This document shows positions 6,007-13,013 of a stretch of DNA of 13,302 nt, one piece after another. The stretch is from GCA-2684655 sp051278165 (GTDB lineage Bacteria; Planctomycetota; UBA1135; UBA2386): contig JBNMNW010000152.1 of the NCBI GenBank assembly GCA_051278165.1, positions 1 through 13,302 on the forward strand. The letters are read 5' to 3'. Under the pieces are notes generated by a model that worked only from the letters and a program-made list of their open reading frames with translations, did no database searches and was not told where the DNA came from. How positions within the stretch are numbered: the stretch's first letter is position 1; every line of letters starts with the position of its first letter. The translations under genes and the position numbers were made by a program.

Positions 6007-7368
6007 CTAAAACTTCCTCCGCAAGTAACTTGATGGAATGGCAAGCTCACGGCGGTATTTCGCAACCGTGCGACGCGCCACTTGCACGCCTCGCTCCTGA
6101 AGCGCTCTCACCAAATCGTCGTCCGACATCGGACTCTGCTTATTCTCTGCAGCCACCATTTCTAGAATCTGCTGGCCGACAGCCATGCGTCCTTGCCCCG
6201 CGGTTGGCGCCGCATCGATGCGTCCGCCATCAAAGAAGTCGCGCAACGCAAACACTCCACGGTCGGTCTGGATGAACTTGCCGGCAATCGTGCGACTGAC
6301 CGTCGACGTGTGCATCTCAAGTTCGTCCGCGATCTGGCTCATGCGCAACGGCCGAATACTAGTGCGCCCCGACTCCATGAACGCGAGTTGCTGCTGCATC
6401 ACTGCGGTCACGACCCGCGTCAACGTCGCCTTGCGCTGGTTGATCGCATCGATCAGGTCTTTGGCCGAACGCAGCTTGGGACGCAAGTAGTCGCGCACCT
6501 CGCGCTCGGTACGGCGGTCGCCAGCGAGCGCGGCATATTCGGCGTTGACCTGTAGATCCGGCAGCGACTCGTCGTCGAGCGCAACCCGCACCGCACCATC
6601 CTGCAACCATACGAACGCGTCGGGTTGTACGGGCAGACTATCAGCGTCGCCAAAGCTGGCAGCTGGTCGCGGGTTCAACGTGCGCACGCGCTGCATCAAG
6701 TCCTGCAGTTCGTCGACCGACAGCTGCAACGAACGGGCGACGTCCGGCAACTTGTTGCGACCGAGTTCTTCGAGGTGCACGCGCAGCAGTTGCTCAATTA
6801 GCTGTAGGTCTGGATCGTTAGCTGCCTGCAACAGCATCGCTTCAATCGCATCTCGCGCACCGATGCCGCGCGGCTCAAGCGACTGCAGCACGCAGAGCGA
6901 CTCATCGACCAGCTCGACTTCGAGGTCGAGTTCCAGCGCGAGCTCTTCGGTGCTTGCCGGCAGCAGGCCGCGCTCGTCGAGGCGCTCCACCAACTGCATG
7001 ACGACTTGCGCGATCGAGTCGGAGACGTTGCGGAACGCTAACTGCTCACGAACGAAGTCGACTAGCGACCCGGAACGCGCCGGCACGTTGGCCAAGAAGC
7101 CCATCTTCTTGTCCTCACCACCGTCACTGGCACGCTGCCATTCTTCCCAGCCGGAGTCCTCGCGCTCCGAGGTTGGCATCTCCGGTGCGTCCGGCGCATC
7201 AACTTCCGCCCTCAGCAGCTCGAGCGTTTCGTTCTGCTGAAGCTCGGCGTCGAGGAACGTAACTAGCTCTGCCGTGGCTAGTTGCAGGACCTCTATCGAC
7301 TGCAGCATCTGCGGCAACAGCGCTAGGCGTTGCTCTTGTCGTTGGCCGAGTTTCAGGTCGAGGCTCAT
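6007..7368 (-). CDS. rpoN: RNA polymerase sigma-54 factor RpoN
   Basis: The protein has 453 residues from the ATG at 7368. Sigma-54 directs RNA polymerase to -24/-12 promoters, which need an AAA+ enhancer-binding activator to open. The N-terminal activator-interaction region is clear (LDLKLGQRQEQRLALLPQML, with the usual Gln/Leu pattern). An acidic linker and the core-binding region follow. Near the end come the helix-turn-helix HTSTVSRTIAGKF and the RpoN box ARRTVAKYRR (about 431-440), the family signature that reads the -24 element. An in-frame ATG at 7470 would add 34 residues with no family resemblance, so the start at 7368, which opens directly with the Gln/Leu region, is preferred. It lies 150 bases after hrpB and starts a three-gene unit with very short gaps. 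No sigma-54 activator gene is seen in the window. Confidence 0.97.
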   Translation of the reverse strand: MSLDLKLGQRQEQRLALLPQMLQSIEVLQLATAELVTFLDAELQQNETLELLRAEVDAPDAPEMPTSEREDSGWEEWQRASDGGEDKKMGFLANVPARSGSLVDFVREQLAFRNVSDSIAQVVMQLVERLDERGLLPASTEELALELDLEVELVDESLCVLQSLEPRGIGARDAIEAMLLQAANDPDLQLIEQLLRVHLEELGRNKLPDVARSLQLSVDELQDLMQRVRTLNPRPAASFGDADSLPVQPDAFVWLQDGAVRVALDDESLPDLQVNAEYAALAGDRRTEREVRDYLRPKLRSAKDLIDAINQRKATLTRVVTAVMQQQLAFMESGRTSIRPLRMSQIADELEMHTSTVSRTIAGKFIQTDRGVFALRDFFDGGRIDAAPTAGQGRMAVGQQILEMVAAENKQSPMSDDDLVRALQERGVQVARRTVAKYRRELAIPSSYLRRKF

Positions 7369-7518
7369 AGGTGAGGTCCACCAATGGTTTCGACCACAAT
7401 CGCCCAAATCTTGAGCACTTGACCGGAACCGTCCAAGAATACGGCACTGCTCAAAAGCTGTCGATCGCACCGCCGCCTGGATGCCCTAACGAGCTCGAGG
7501 TTGACGAAAACGCGTCGC

Positions 7519-10077
7519 CTAACTGCGTCGACGCCGCGGCTTCGGACGCGATTCGGGATTGGCCGCGAGAGGATCTTCGGGCCAACTGTGGCGTGGATAG
7601 CGACGGCCTAGTTCTTTGCGAACCTGCGGGTAGACGTTCTTCCAGAAGCTCGCCAGATCGGTCGTCACTTGCACCGGCCGACTGTTTGGGGCGAGCAACT
7701 GCAGGACCACCGGCACGCGGCCACCGGCGAGGCGCGCGACTTCGGGAAGACCAAAGAACTCCTGCAGCCTTGCCGCGACCGTCGGACCAGCTTCGGCCGA
7801 GTAGTCGACGACGGCGGCGCGGCCGGTCGGCAATTCGATGCGATCGGGCGCAGCTTGCTTGAGGGTGTGCTGCTGTTGTTGCGTCAATTGCGCAAGCACC
7901 AGTTCTTTGACGCGGGCATCGCGCAACGACTTCAGGTCTGTTCCCGACAGCATATCGATCGACGCCGTAGCAACCGCCGCATCATCAATCGTCGGCCAGT
8001 CGACTTCGGGCATGCGTTCGATCAGCCACTGCAGGCGTGCGATCAAGCGACGCAGATCCTTCTGCTCACCGAGCCATCGCCACGGATCACTTGCCAACAC
8101 CGGCAACAGCAATTCGCGCGCGCGCTCGCCGGTCACTTCGCCACCGCGAGCGGAACGCAACGGCAAGTCGAGGTATCGATGTTGGCGAACGGCAATGACG
8201 CGCCCCGCTTGCTCGTCGAGTTGCGCATCGACCACGGTTGTCAACGCGTTGGCCGCAACCGCTTCGAGATCCTGCATCGTCAACGCCGCAGTTAGCACCG
8301 CTTGCGAACGCTGTTGGCGACCGCTTTCGTGCAGGCGCAGCGCCAGAATCAGTTCGTCGCCATCCGACGCAGTCGGCAAGACAATGCCACGGCCACCGAC
8401 CATCGTGCCGGTGCGCACTTCTTTGCCGGCGACCGGCAGCGATCGCCGCACGACGCGATCGGGAAAGCCTCGCAGCAAGCAACGATTGAGATCCGTCGTA
8501 TCCCACGAGCGCTCGTCTTGGCGACCGCCGCGCGGCAACAGGCGGTTGCGGTTCTGTTGCAAGCCACGAGCAGCACCGGGATGCGAGCCGAACTCGCGGC
8601 ACAAGCTTTCGGGGAAATTGCGTTGTTCCGCCAACAAGAACGCGTCGACCGCCTCGTGAAGGTCGGCACCTCGCTCGGCGCGATCGCCGATACCGATGCC
8701 GCGCTGGCCGCCACCGCGACCTAGTTGTTCGGCGTCACTCAGCAGCATCGCCGCCGTGGCCGCCGCATGAACACAGCCAAGTTCTCGGCCTTCGAGCACG
8801 ACCGCACCGAGACGCGGATGCAGTGGCATCTGCAGCAACTTATTACCGAACGCCGTCAAGGTGCCCTTCTTGACATCGATGGCGCCGAGTCGCGCGAGTA
8901 GTTGATCGGCCCCCTGCAACGCTTCACGAGGCGGCGCTTCAAACCAACCGAAGTCGACCGGGTCACGGCCGGCAAAGGCACGCACCGACAGCGCGGGGCC
9001 GCACAAGTCGACGCGCTGCACGTCCGGCAGCGAATGTGGACGCATGCCGCGTTCTTCGGCAGCGGTCCACAAGCGGTAGCAACGTCCCGGTCCCGTTCGT
9101 CCAGCACGGCCGGCGCGCTGCGTTGCCGAGGCAAGACTGATGCGCGTTTTTTCCAACACGTCAACACCGCGGCCGCGGTCAAACCGCAACTCGCGCGCGA
9201 GCCCAGAGTCGACCACGGCAGTAACGCCAGCAATCGTCAACGAACTCTCCGCGACGTTGGTCGACAACACCACTTTGCGACCATCGAGCGGCTGGATCGC
9301 GCGGGTCTGTTCTTTGAGGTCGAGGCGGCCGTGCAGCGGCAGCACCTCAACGCCCAGGCGACTACGCAAGTTGGCGAGCGCCCCTTGCGCCCGTGAAATT
9401 TCGCCCACGCCAGGCAAGAACACCAAGACGTCGCCATCGGTATCGGCGAGCGCTTGTTCGACCGCGTTGCGCACCAGCACTTCAAGATCGTCGTTCGACG
9501 CCCGTGGCATGTGCTGCACGTCGACAGGATACAAACGCCCGTCAGCCTCGACGACTTCGGCACCTGGCAAGTAGTTCAGTAGCGGCAGCGGGTCCAGCGT
9601 CGCGGACATCACGCACAGCAACAGGTCTTCGCGAACCGTTGTGCGCGTTTCGTTGAGCATCGCCAACGCGAGGTCGCCTTCGAGATGTCGCTCGTGAAAC
9701 TCATCGAGACACACCGCGGCCACGCCTGCCAAGAACGGGTCCTGCACCATCTGTCGAACCAACACGCCTTCGGTAACGAAACGCAGGCGCGTCGCCTTGC
9801 TGATGCGAGAATCGCCGCGCACCTGGTAGCCGACCAGCCCGCCAAGTTCGCAGCCAACTTCTTGCGCAACTCGCTGCGCCGCGGCGCGTGCAGCCAGCCG
9901 CCGCGGCTCGAGCACCACGACCTCGTCCCCGCCTTGCAGCATCTTGAGCAGAGCTGGCGGCACCCGGGTCGTTTTTCCGGAGCCGGGTGGCGCCATCAAC
10001 AACACCGTCTTCGATCGCGACAGCGCTGCGAGAACCTCGGGCAGCGACTCGTCGATCGGCAGCGGTTCGTTGGTCAC
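7519..10077 (-). CDS. hrpB: ATP-dependent helicase HrpB (DExH box)
   Basis: The protein has 852 residues from the GTG at 10077. It has Walker A APPGSGKTT (29-37), DEFH as motif II (125-128), SATLD as motif III, and STNVAESSLTI and QRAGRAGRTGPG as motifs V and VI. The C-terminal HrpB-specific domain is clear: VAARLQEFFGL, LAGGRVPVVLQLLAP and DLASFWKNVYPQVRKEL, followed by RYPRHSWPEDP. HrpB proteins are DEAH-type RNA helicases; the exact cellular substrate is poorly defined. The GTG start is chosen because it gives MTNEPLPIDESLPEVLAAL, a normal HrpB beginning. An in-frame ATG at 10134 would overlap recR and add an unrelated 19 residues. The start lies in a 14-bp tandem duplication, so a second GTG copy sits just upstream out of frame. 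The gene follows recR by 25 bases and is probably co-transcribed with it. Confidence 0.94.
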   Translation of the reverse strand: MTNEPLPIDESLPEVLAALSRSKTVLLMAPPGSGKTTRVPPALLKMLQGGDEVVVLEPRRLAARAAAQRVAQEVGCELGGLVGYQVRGDSRISKATRLRFVTEGVLVRQMVQDPFLAGVAAVCLDEFHERHLEGDLALAMLNETRTTVREDLLLCVMSATLDPLPLLNYLPGAEVVEADGRLYPVDVQHMPRASNDDLEVLVRNAVEQALADTDGDVLVFLPGVGEISRAQGALANLRSRLGVEVLPLHGRLDLKEQTRAIQPLDGRKVVLSTNVAESSLTIAGVTAVVDSGLARELRFDRGRGVDVLEKTRISLASATQRAGRAGRTGPGRCYRLWTAAEERGMRPHSLPDVQRVDLCGPALSVRAFAGRDPVDFGWFEAPPREALQGADQLLARLGAIDVKKGTLTAFGNKLLQMPLHPRLGAVVLEGRELGCVHAAATAAMLLSDAEQLGRGGGQRGIGIGDRAERGADLHEAVDAFLLAEQRNFPESLCREFGSHPGAARGLQQNRNRLLPRGGRQDERSWDTTDLNRCLLRGFPDRVVRRSLPVAGKEVRTGTMVGGRGIVLPTASDGDELILALRLHESGRQQRSQAVLTAALTMQDLEAVAANALTTVVDAQLDEQAGRVIAVRQHRYLDLPLRSARGGEVTGERARELLLPVLASDPWRWLGEQKDLRRLIARLQWLIERMPEVDWPTIDDAAVATASIDMLSGTDLKSLRDARVKELVLAQLTQQQQHTLKQAAPDRIELPTGRAAVVDYSAEAGPTVAARLQEFFGLPEVARLAGGRVPVVLQLLAPNSRPVQVTTDLASFWKNVYPQVRKELGRRYPRHSWPEDPLAANPESRPKPRRRRS

Positions 10078-10093
10078 AATTCGTTGGTCACAA
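10066..10093 (-). repeat. 14-bp x2 tandem duplication over the hrpB start codon
   Basis: TTGTGACCAACGAA occurs twice in a row on the minus strand (copies 10080-10093 and 10066-10079). The copy nearer the gene gives GTG ACC AAC GAA, the in-frame start of hrpB. In the other copy the same GTG is in another frame and meets a TGA after five codons (GTG ACC AAC GAA TTG TGA). The stop of recR is nine bases upstream of the array. Confidence 0.9.
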
Positions 10094-10102
10094 TGCGTGA
10101 GT

Positions 10103-10702
10103 TCACTGCAGCGGTCGCCGCCCCTCGATCGCATCGGCTAGGATCGACGAGCTCACTTGTGCAATCGACGAACCTGCCGGCAAACCGCGCGCCAAACGCG
10201 TCAAGCGTGCCCCGGACTTCTGCAACTTCTCGGCGAGCATCAGCGCCGTACCTTCGCCTTCGAGATCTGCGTTGGTGGCCAAGCACACCTCGACGAACTC
10301 ACCATCGTCGACCCGCTTCAGCAGCTGCGCAATCGTCAGGTCTTCTGGGCGAATGCCTTCGACTTGTGACAGTCGACCTTGCAGCACGTGGTAGACACCG
10401 CGATAGCCGATGTCCTCGAAGCGCGCGACTTCGCGCGGGTCCTCGACAACCAGCAGCATGTTGCGTTCGCGCGAATCATCGGCGCAGACACTGCACGGGT
10501 TGCACGCGTCGAGCTGGAAGCACACCGAGCAGTTTTTGACCGCTTTGCGCACCTCTTCAATCGCAGCCGCAAGCTCCATCGCTTCCTGCTGGTCCACGCG
10601 CAGCAAATGGAAGGCGAGACGCTCCGCCGTTTTCGGCCCGATTCCGGGGAGTCGGTTGAGCCGTTCGATCAGGTTCTCGATCGTGCGATCACGTGTGGCC
10701 AT
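10103..10702 (-). CDS. recR: Recombination mediator protein RecR
   Basis: The protein has 199 residues, normal for RecR. With RecO (and RecF) it helps load RecA at single-stranded gaps for recombinational repair. The helix-hairpin-helix LNRLPGIGPKTAERLAFHLL is at residues 16-35. A C4 zinc finger follows (CSVC...CNPCSVC, from about residue 58), then a Toprim domain (VVEDPREVARFE, ATNADLEGEGTALML) and the C-terminal TRLARGLPAGSSI motif. The ATG at 10702 opens a conventional RecR. There is no Shine-Dalgarno sequence. The 142-base gap to ybaB upstream is largely filled by a 15-bp tandem array. The ybaB-recR order on one strand is the widespread bacterial arrangement. Confidence 0.97.
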   Translation of the reverse strand: MATRDRTIENLIERLNRLPGIGPKTAERLAFHLLRVDQQEAMELAAAIEEVRKAVKNCSVCFQLDACNPCSVCADDSRERNMLLVVEDPREVARFEDIGYRGVYHVLQGRLSQVEGIRPEDLTIAQLLKRVDDGEFVEVCLATNADLEGEGTALMLAEKLQKSGARLTRLARGLPAGSSIAQVSSSILADAIEGRRPLQ

Positions 10703-10733
10703 ACAGAGCAGATCGCTTAATTGTTTCGAAGCC

Positions 10734-10853
10734 CCAAGTCTAGAACCCCTAGGTCCCGGAGTTCCAGATCCCGGAGGCCCAGATCCCGGAGGCCCAGGTC
10801 CCGGAGTTCCAGGTCCCGGAGTTCCAGATCTAGAAGCCTCAGCTCTAGAAGCC
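10734..10853 (-). repeat. Eight-copy 15-bp tandem array beginning at the ybaB stop codon
   Basis: Eight adjacent 15-bp units fit exactly between 10734 and 10853; a ninth, very degenerate one may precede recR (10719-10733). Coding-strand units include GGCTTCTAGATCTGG, AACTCCGGGACCTGG and GCCTCCGGGATCTGG, with two identical pairs in the middle. The first unit (10839-10853) contains the last two sense codons of ybaB (Gly-Phe) and its TAG. The end units share TCTAGA and the middle units share TCCGGGA. The unit length is a multiple of three, unlike the other two arrays. There are no spacers of unique sequence, and no strong hairpin is visible. Confidence 0.92.
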
Positions 10854-11171
10854 TAACCCTGGCAGATTCATGCCGCCGGTGACCTTGCCAGTCTCCGTCT
10901 CGCGCAGCTCCTTAGCCGCCGCGAGCGCTTGGCGAACCGCGGTCGTAACAAGGTCTTCCAGCGTCTCGACCTCCTCGGGGTCGACCGCCGCCTGGTCGAT
11001 CTTGACCGACTGCAGTTCTTGGTTGCCGTTGACGTAAGCCTTCACGGCACCACCACCAGACGATCCCTCGAGAATGCGTTCACTCAGCGATCGAACCGTG
11101 TCTTGCATGCGTCGCTGCATGTCCTGGGCCTGCTTAAGCAGGCTCTGCATATCACCAAATCCAGATGCCAT
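10845..11171 (-). CDS. ybaB: YbaB/EbfC nucleoid-associated protein
   Basis: The protein has 108 residues, usual for the family. YbaB/EbfC proteins are small dimeric DNA-binding proteins associated with the nucleoid. Family features include the N-terminal helix with MQSLLKQAQDMQRRMQ, the central strand GGGAVKAYVNGNQELQSVKI, and the C-terminal helix with LEDLVTTAVRQALAAAKEL, ending in a Gly-rich GGMNLPGLGF. It has the only canonical Shine-Dalgarno in the window (GGAGGT, seven bases before the ATG), suggesting efficient translation. It normally follows dnaX. Here a plus-strand radical SAM gene lies between them, so ybaB probably has its own promoter in the divergent region 11172-11443. Its stop codon lies in the first unit of a 15-bp tandem array. 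Confidence 0.95.
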   Translation of the reverse strand: MASGFGDMQSLLKQAQDMQRRMQDTVRSLSERILEGSSGGGAVKAYVNGNQELQSVKIDQAAVDPEEVETLEDLVTTAVRQALAAAKELRETETGKVTGGMNLPGLGF

Positions 11172-11178
11172 TGGTCGT

Positions 11179-11184
11179 ACCTCC
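11179..11184 (-). promoter_or_regulatory. Shine-Dalgarno site of ybaB (GGAGGT)
   Basis: A perfect GGAGGT lies seven bases before the ATG at 11171 on the minus strand. It is notable because the other genes in the window show weak or no ribosome binding sites, and it confirms the ybaB start. Confidence 0.85.
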
Positions 11185-11291
11185 GCTGCAGCGAATCGTG
11201 TCCAACTGCCCTTCGGACCGCCACAACGGGGACCAATTCAGGGCGTAAACACCGCTCTTAACTCTAGCCGAAACACTGCATAAACGCATTG

Positions 11292-11423
11292 CGTAGAGCC
11301 AAGGCTAGGCATAAGCAGATGCTACGGCTACGATCTTCGGCCCTCCGTTGACCGCAGCATGCTGGTCCGAAGAGGCCGACTCCCGCCGTCCTACCACTCT
11401 CAGTGGCAACTAGGACTGGGCGG
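11292..11423 (+). promoter_or_regulatory. Structured leader upstream of the KamA-family gene: three consecutive potential hairpins
   Basis: Three inverted repeats follow each other on the plus strand. The first pairs CGTAG-ag-CC with GGCTACG (11292-11332), with an inner GCAT/ATGC. The second pairs CTTCGG with CCGAAG (11335-11372) around CAGCATGCTG. The third pairs CCGCC, GTCCTA and CCACT with AGTGG, TAGGAC and GGCGG (11383-11423), about 16 base pairs with bulges of four and two bases and a three-base loop. The third ends 20 bases before the kamA ATG. Its 3' arm overlaps a GGAG at 11422-11425, which is too far from the ATG for a normal ribosome site. No T run follows. It could be a cis-acting RNA or a palindromic DNA site. 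Pairing was read by eye only, and it does not show the sequence signature of a lysine riboswitch. Confidence 0.4.
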
Positions 11424-11443
11424 AGACACGACCCCGAACGATA

Positions 11444-12853
11444 ATGCCCAAGAACATCCAAATCGACCACCGCAAGTTCACGGTCTACACTGAGAAGAAC
11501 ATCGAGAAGATCCCCCAACTCGATCGTTTCAGTGCGGATCAAGTGCTGGCCATGAAGGCCGTTGCACAGGTCCTCCCCTTCCGGGTTAACGACTACGTGA
11601 TCGATGAGTTGATCGATTGGAACCGCGTGCCGGACGATCCGATGTTCCAGCTGACGTTCCCGCAAGCAGGCATGCTGCAGGAAGCCGAATTGGCACAGAT
11701 GATGAGCCTGCTGAAGGGCGGCGCCGATCGCGAGCGCATCAAGTCGGAAGCGCGCCGCATCCAACTCAGCCTCAACCCGCATCCGGCCGGCCAAAAGGAC
11801 ATGAACGTGCCCCGCATCGATGGGGTCAAGGTCGCGGGCATGCAGCACAAATACCGCGAGACGGTGCTGTTCTTCCCGTCGCCGGGTCAAGTGTGCCACA
11901 CCTACTGCACCTACTGCTTCCGCTGGCCACAGTTCGTCGGACTCGACGACATGAAGTTCGCCGCCAAGGAAGCCGACGGCATGGTCGAGTACCTGAAGAA
12001 GCACCCGGAAGTGAACAGCGTGCTCCTTACCGGTGGCGACCCGATGGTCATGAAGACCAAGGTGCTGCGCCGCTACATCGAGCCGCTACTGAAAGCCGAA
12101 CTCGATCACATCGTCAGCATCCGCATCGGCACCAAGGCGCTGGCTTACTGGCCACAACGCTTCGTCAGCGATGACGACAGCGATGACCTGATGGCGCTGA
12201 TCGATGAAGTGAACTCCGCAGGCCGCAACATGGCGATCATGGCGCACTACAGTCACCCGGTCGAGCTATCGACCAAGGCTGGCCAAGCCGCGATTGCACG
12301 CCTGCGCAATGCTGGCGCGACGATCCGTTGCCAAGCGCCGCTGATCCGTCACGTCAACGACAACGCCGACGTCTGGGCGAGCATGTGGAAGCACCAAGAG
12401 ACCCTTGGCGCGATCCCTTATTACATGTTCGTCGAGCGCGACACCGGCCCGCGTCACTACTTCGAAGTGCCGCTCGCGCGCGCCTACAACATCTTCAGCG
12501 ACGCCTACAAGCGCGTCTCCGGTCTGTCGCGCACTGTGCGCGGCCCATCGATGTCCTGCACGCCGGGCAAGGTGTTGGTCGACGGCATCAGCGACATCAA
12601 CGGCGAGAAGGTGTTCGTGCTGAAGTTCATCCAAGGCCGCAACCCGGACTGGGCTGGCCAGATCTTCTTTGCGAAGTACGACGAGACCGCGCGTTGGCTC
12701 GACGAACTACGTCCCGCCTTCGGCCAAAGCTGGCCGTGGCAGGATGAGCTCGAGAGCATGAAGGAAACCGGCTGGACCGGTAACTGGGGCACGGAGTCGC
12801 ACATTCAGAAGAGTGTGTCCGAGTGCGGGCACGTGCAATTCGCGCAGCAGTAG
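11444..12853 (+). CDS. KamA-family (lysine 2,3-aminomutase-like) radical SAM enzyme, substrate unassigned
   Basis: The protein has 469 residues, longer than classical lysine 2,3-aminomutase (about 416) and much longer than EpmB. C151, C155 and C158 form the CxxxCxxC radical SAM cluster motif (CHTYCTYCF). GGDP (197-200) is the SAM-binding motif, and RIGTKA and AHYSHPVEL match KamA strands. K376 in CTPGKVLVDG lies where the PLP-binding lysine is expected. In lysine aminomutase two aspartates bind the substrate side-chain amine. The position seven before K376 is Ser here, and the D293 region reads VERDTGPRHYF with a shifted Asp. The substrate is therefore uncertain: beta-lysine formation or another amino acid or protein residue are all possible. 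No efp, lysine-fermentation or beta-lysine acetyltransferase gene is visible. It is the only plus-strand gene here, divergent from ybaB and convergent with dnaX. The start fits the family but lacks a Shine-Dalgarno site. Confidence 0.88.
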   Translation: MPKNIQIDHRKFTVYTEKNIEKIPQLDRFSADQVLAMKAVAQVLPFRVNDYVIDELIDWNRVPDDPMFQLTFPQAGMLQEAELAQMMSLLKGGADRERIKSEARRIQLSLNPHPAGQKDMNVPRIDGVKVAGMQHKYRETVLFFPSPGQVCHTYCTYCFRWPQFVGLDDMKFAAKEADGMVEYLKKHPEVNSVLLTGGDPMVMKTKVLRRYIEPLLKAELDHIVSIRIGTKALAYWPQRFVSDDDSDDLMALIDEVNSAGRNMAIMAHYSHPVELSTKAGQAAIARLRNAGATIRCQAPLIRHVNDNADVWASMWKHQETLGAIPYYMFVERDTGPRHYFEVPLARAYNIFSDAYKRVSGLSRTVRGPSMSCTPGKVLVDGISDINGEKVFVLKFIQGRNPDWAGQIFFAKYDETARWLDELRPAFGQSWPWQDELESMKETGWTGNWGTESHIQKSVSECGHVQFAQQ

Positions 12854-12926
12854 CTGCGGGGCAATTCGCGCAGCAGTAGCTGCGGGGCAATTCGCGCAGC
12901 AGTAGCTGCGGGGCAATTCGCGCGGC
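12835..12926 (+). repeat. Three perfect 26-bp tandem copies plus a partial copy, starting at the kamA stop codon
   Basis: Three identical copies occupy 12835-12860, 12861-12886 and 12887-12912, and a degenerate partial fourth follows. The first copy encodes the last codons of the KamA-family protein (QFAQQ) and its TAG. Each copy contains CGCAGC-AGTA-GCTGCG, a six-base-pair hairpin with the TAG in its loop. With a 26-base unit the three TAGs fall in the three different reading frames. Identity of the copies suggests a recent or actively homogenised expansion. It lies between convergent kamA and dnaX, so the hairpins might act as a transcription-ending or mRNA-stabilising element for either gene. 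Confidence 0.93.
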
Positions 12927-13013
12927 AACCAGCGCCGCCCTAGCCGTGCCGACGACCGGCCGCTCGAGCACGGCAAGCTGTCAAAGGTCGCTCGGCACTT
13001 GCGCCCCCAGCCG

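Noticed and set aside
10077..10134. Longer hrpB from the ATG at 10134
   Set aside because: It would overlap recR and add 19 residues unlike HrpB; the GTG at 10077 gives a normal N-terminus.
10410..10856. Plus-strand frame ending in collagen-like PGV-PDP-GGP repeats
   Set aside because: Antisense to recR for most of its length; the Pro/Gly pattern is created by translating the 15-bp array, not by a gene.
11292..11443. Lysine riboswitch before kamA
   Set aside because: Only a vague AGAGG match; the conserved L-box segments and five-helix layout are not seen, and the leader is too short.
11264..12004. Long minus-strand open frame antisense to kamA
   Set aside because: It shadows a clear radical SAM gene; its His/Leu/Arg-rich translation has no recognisable motif.
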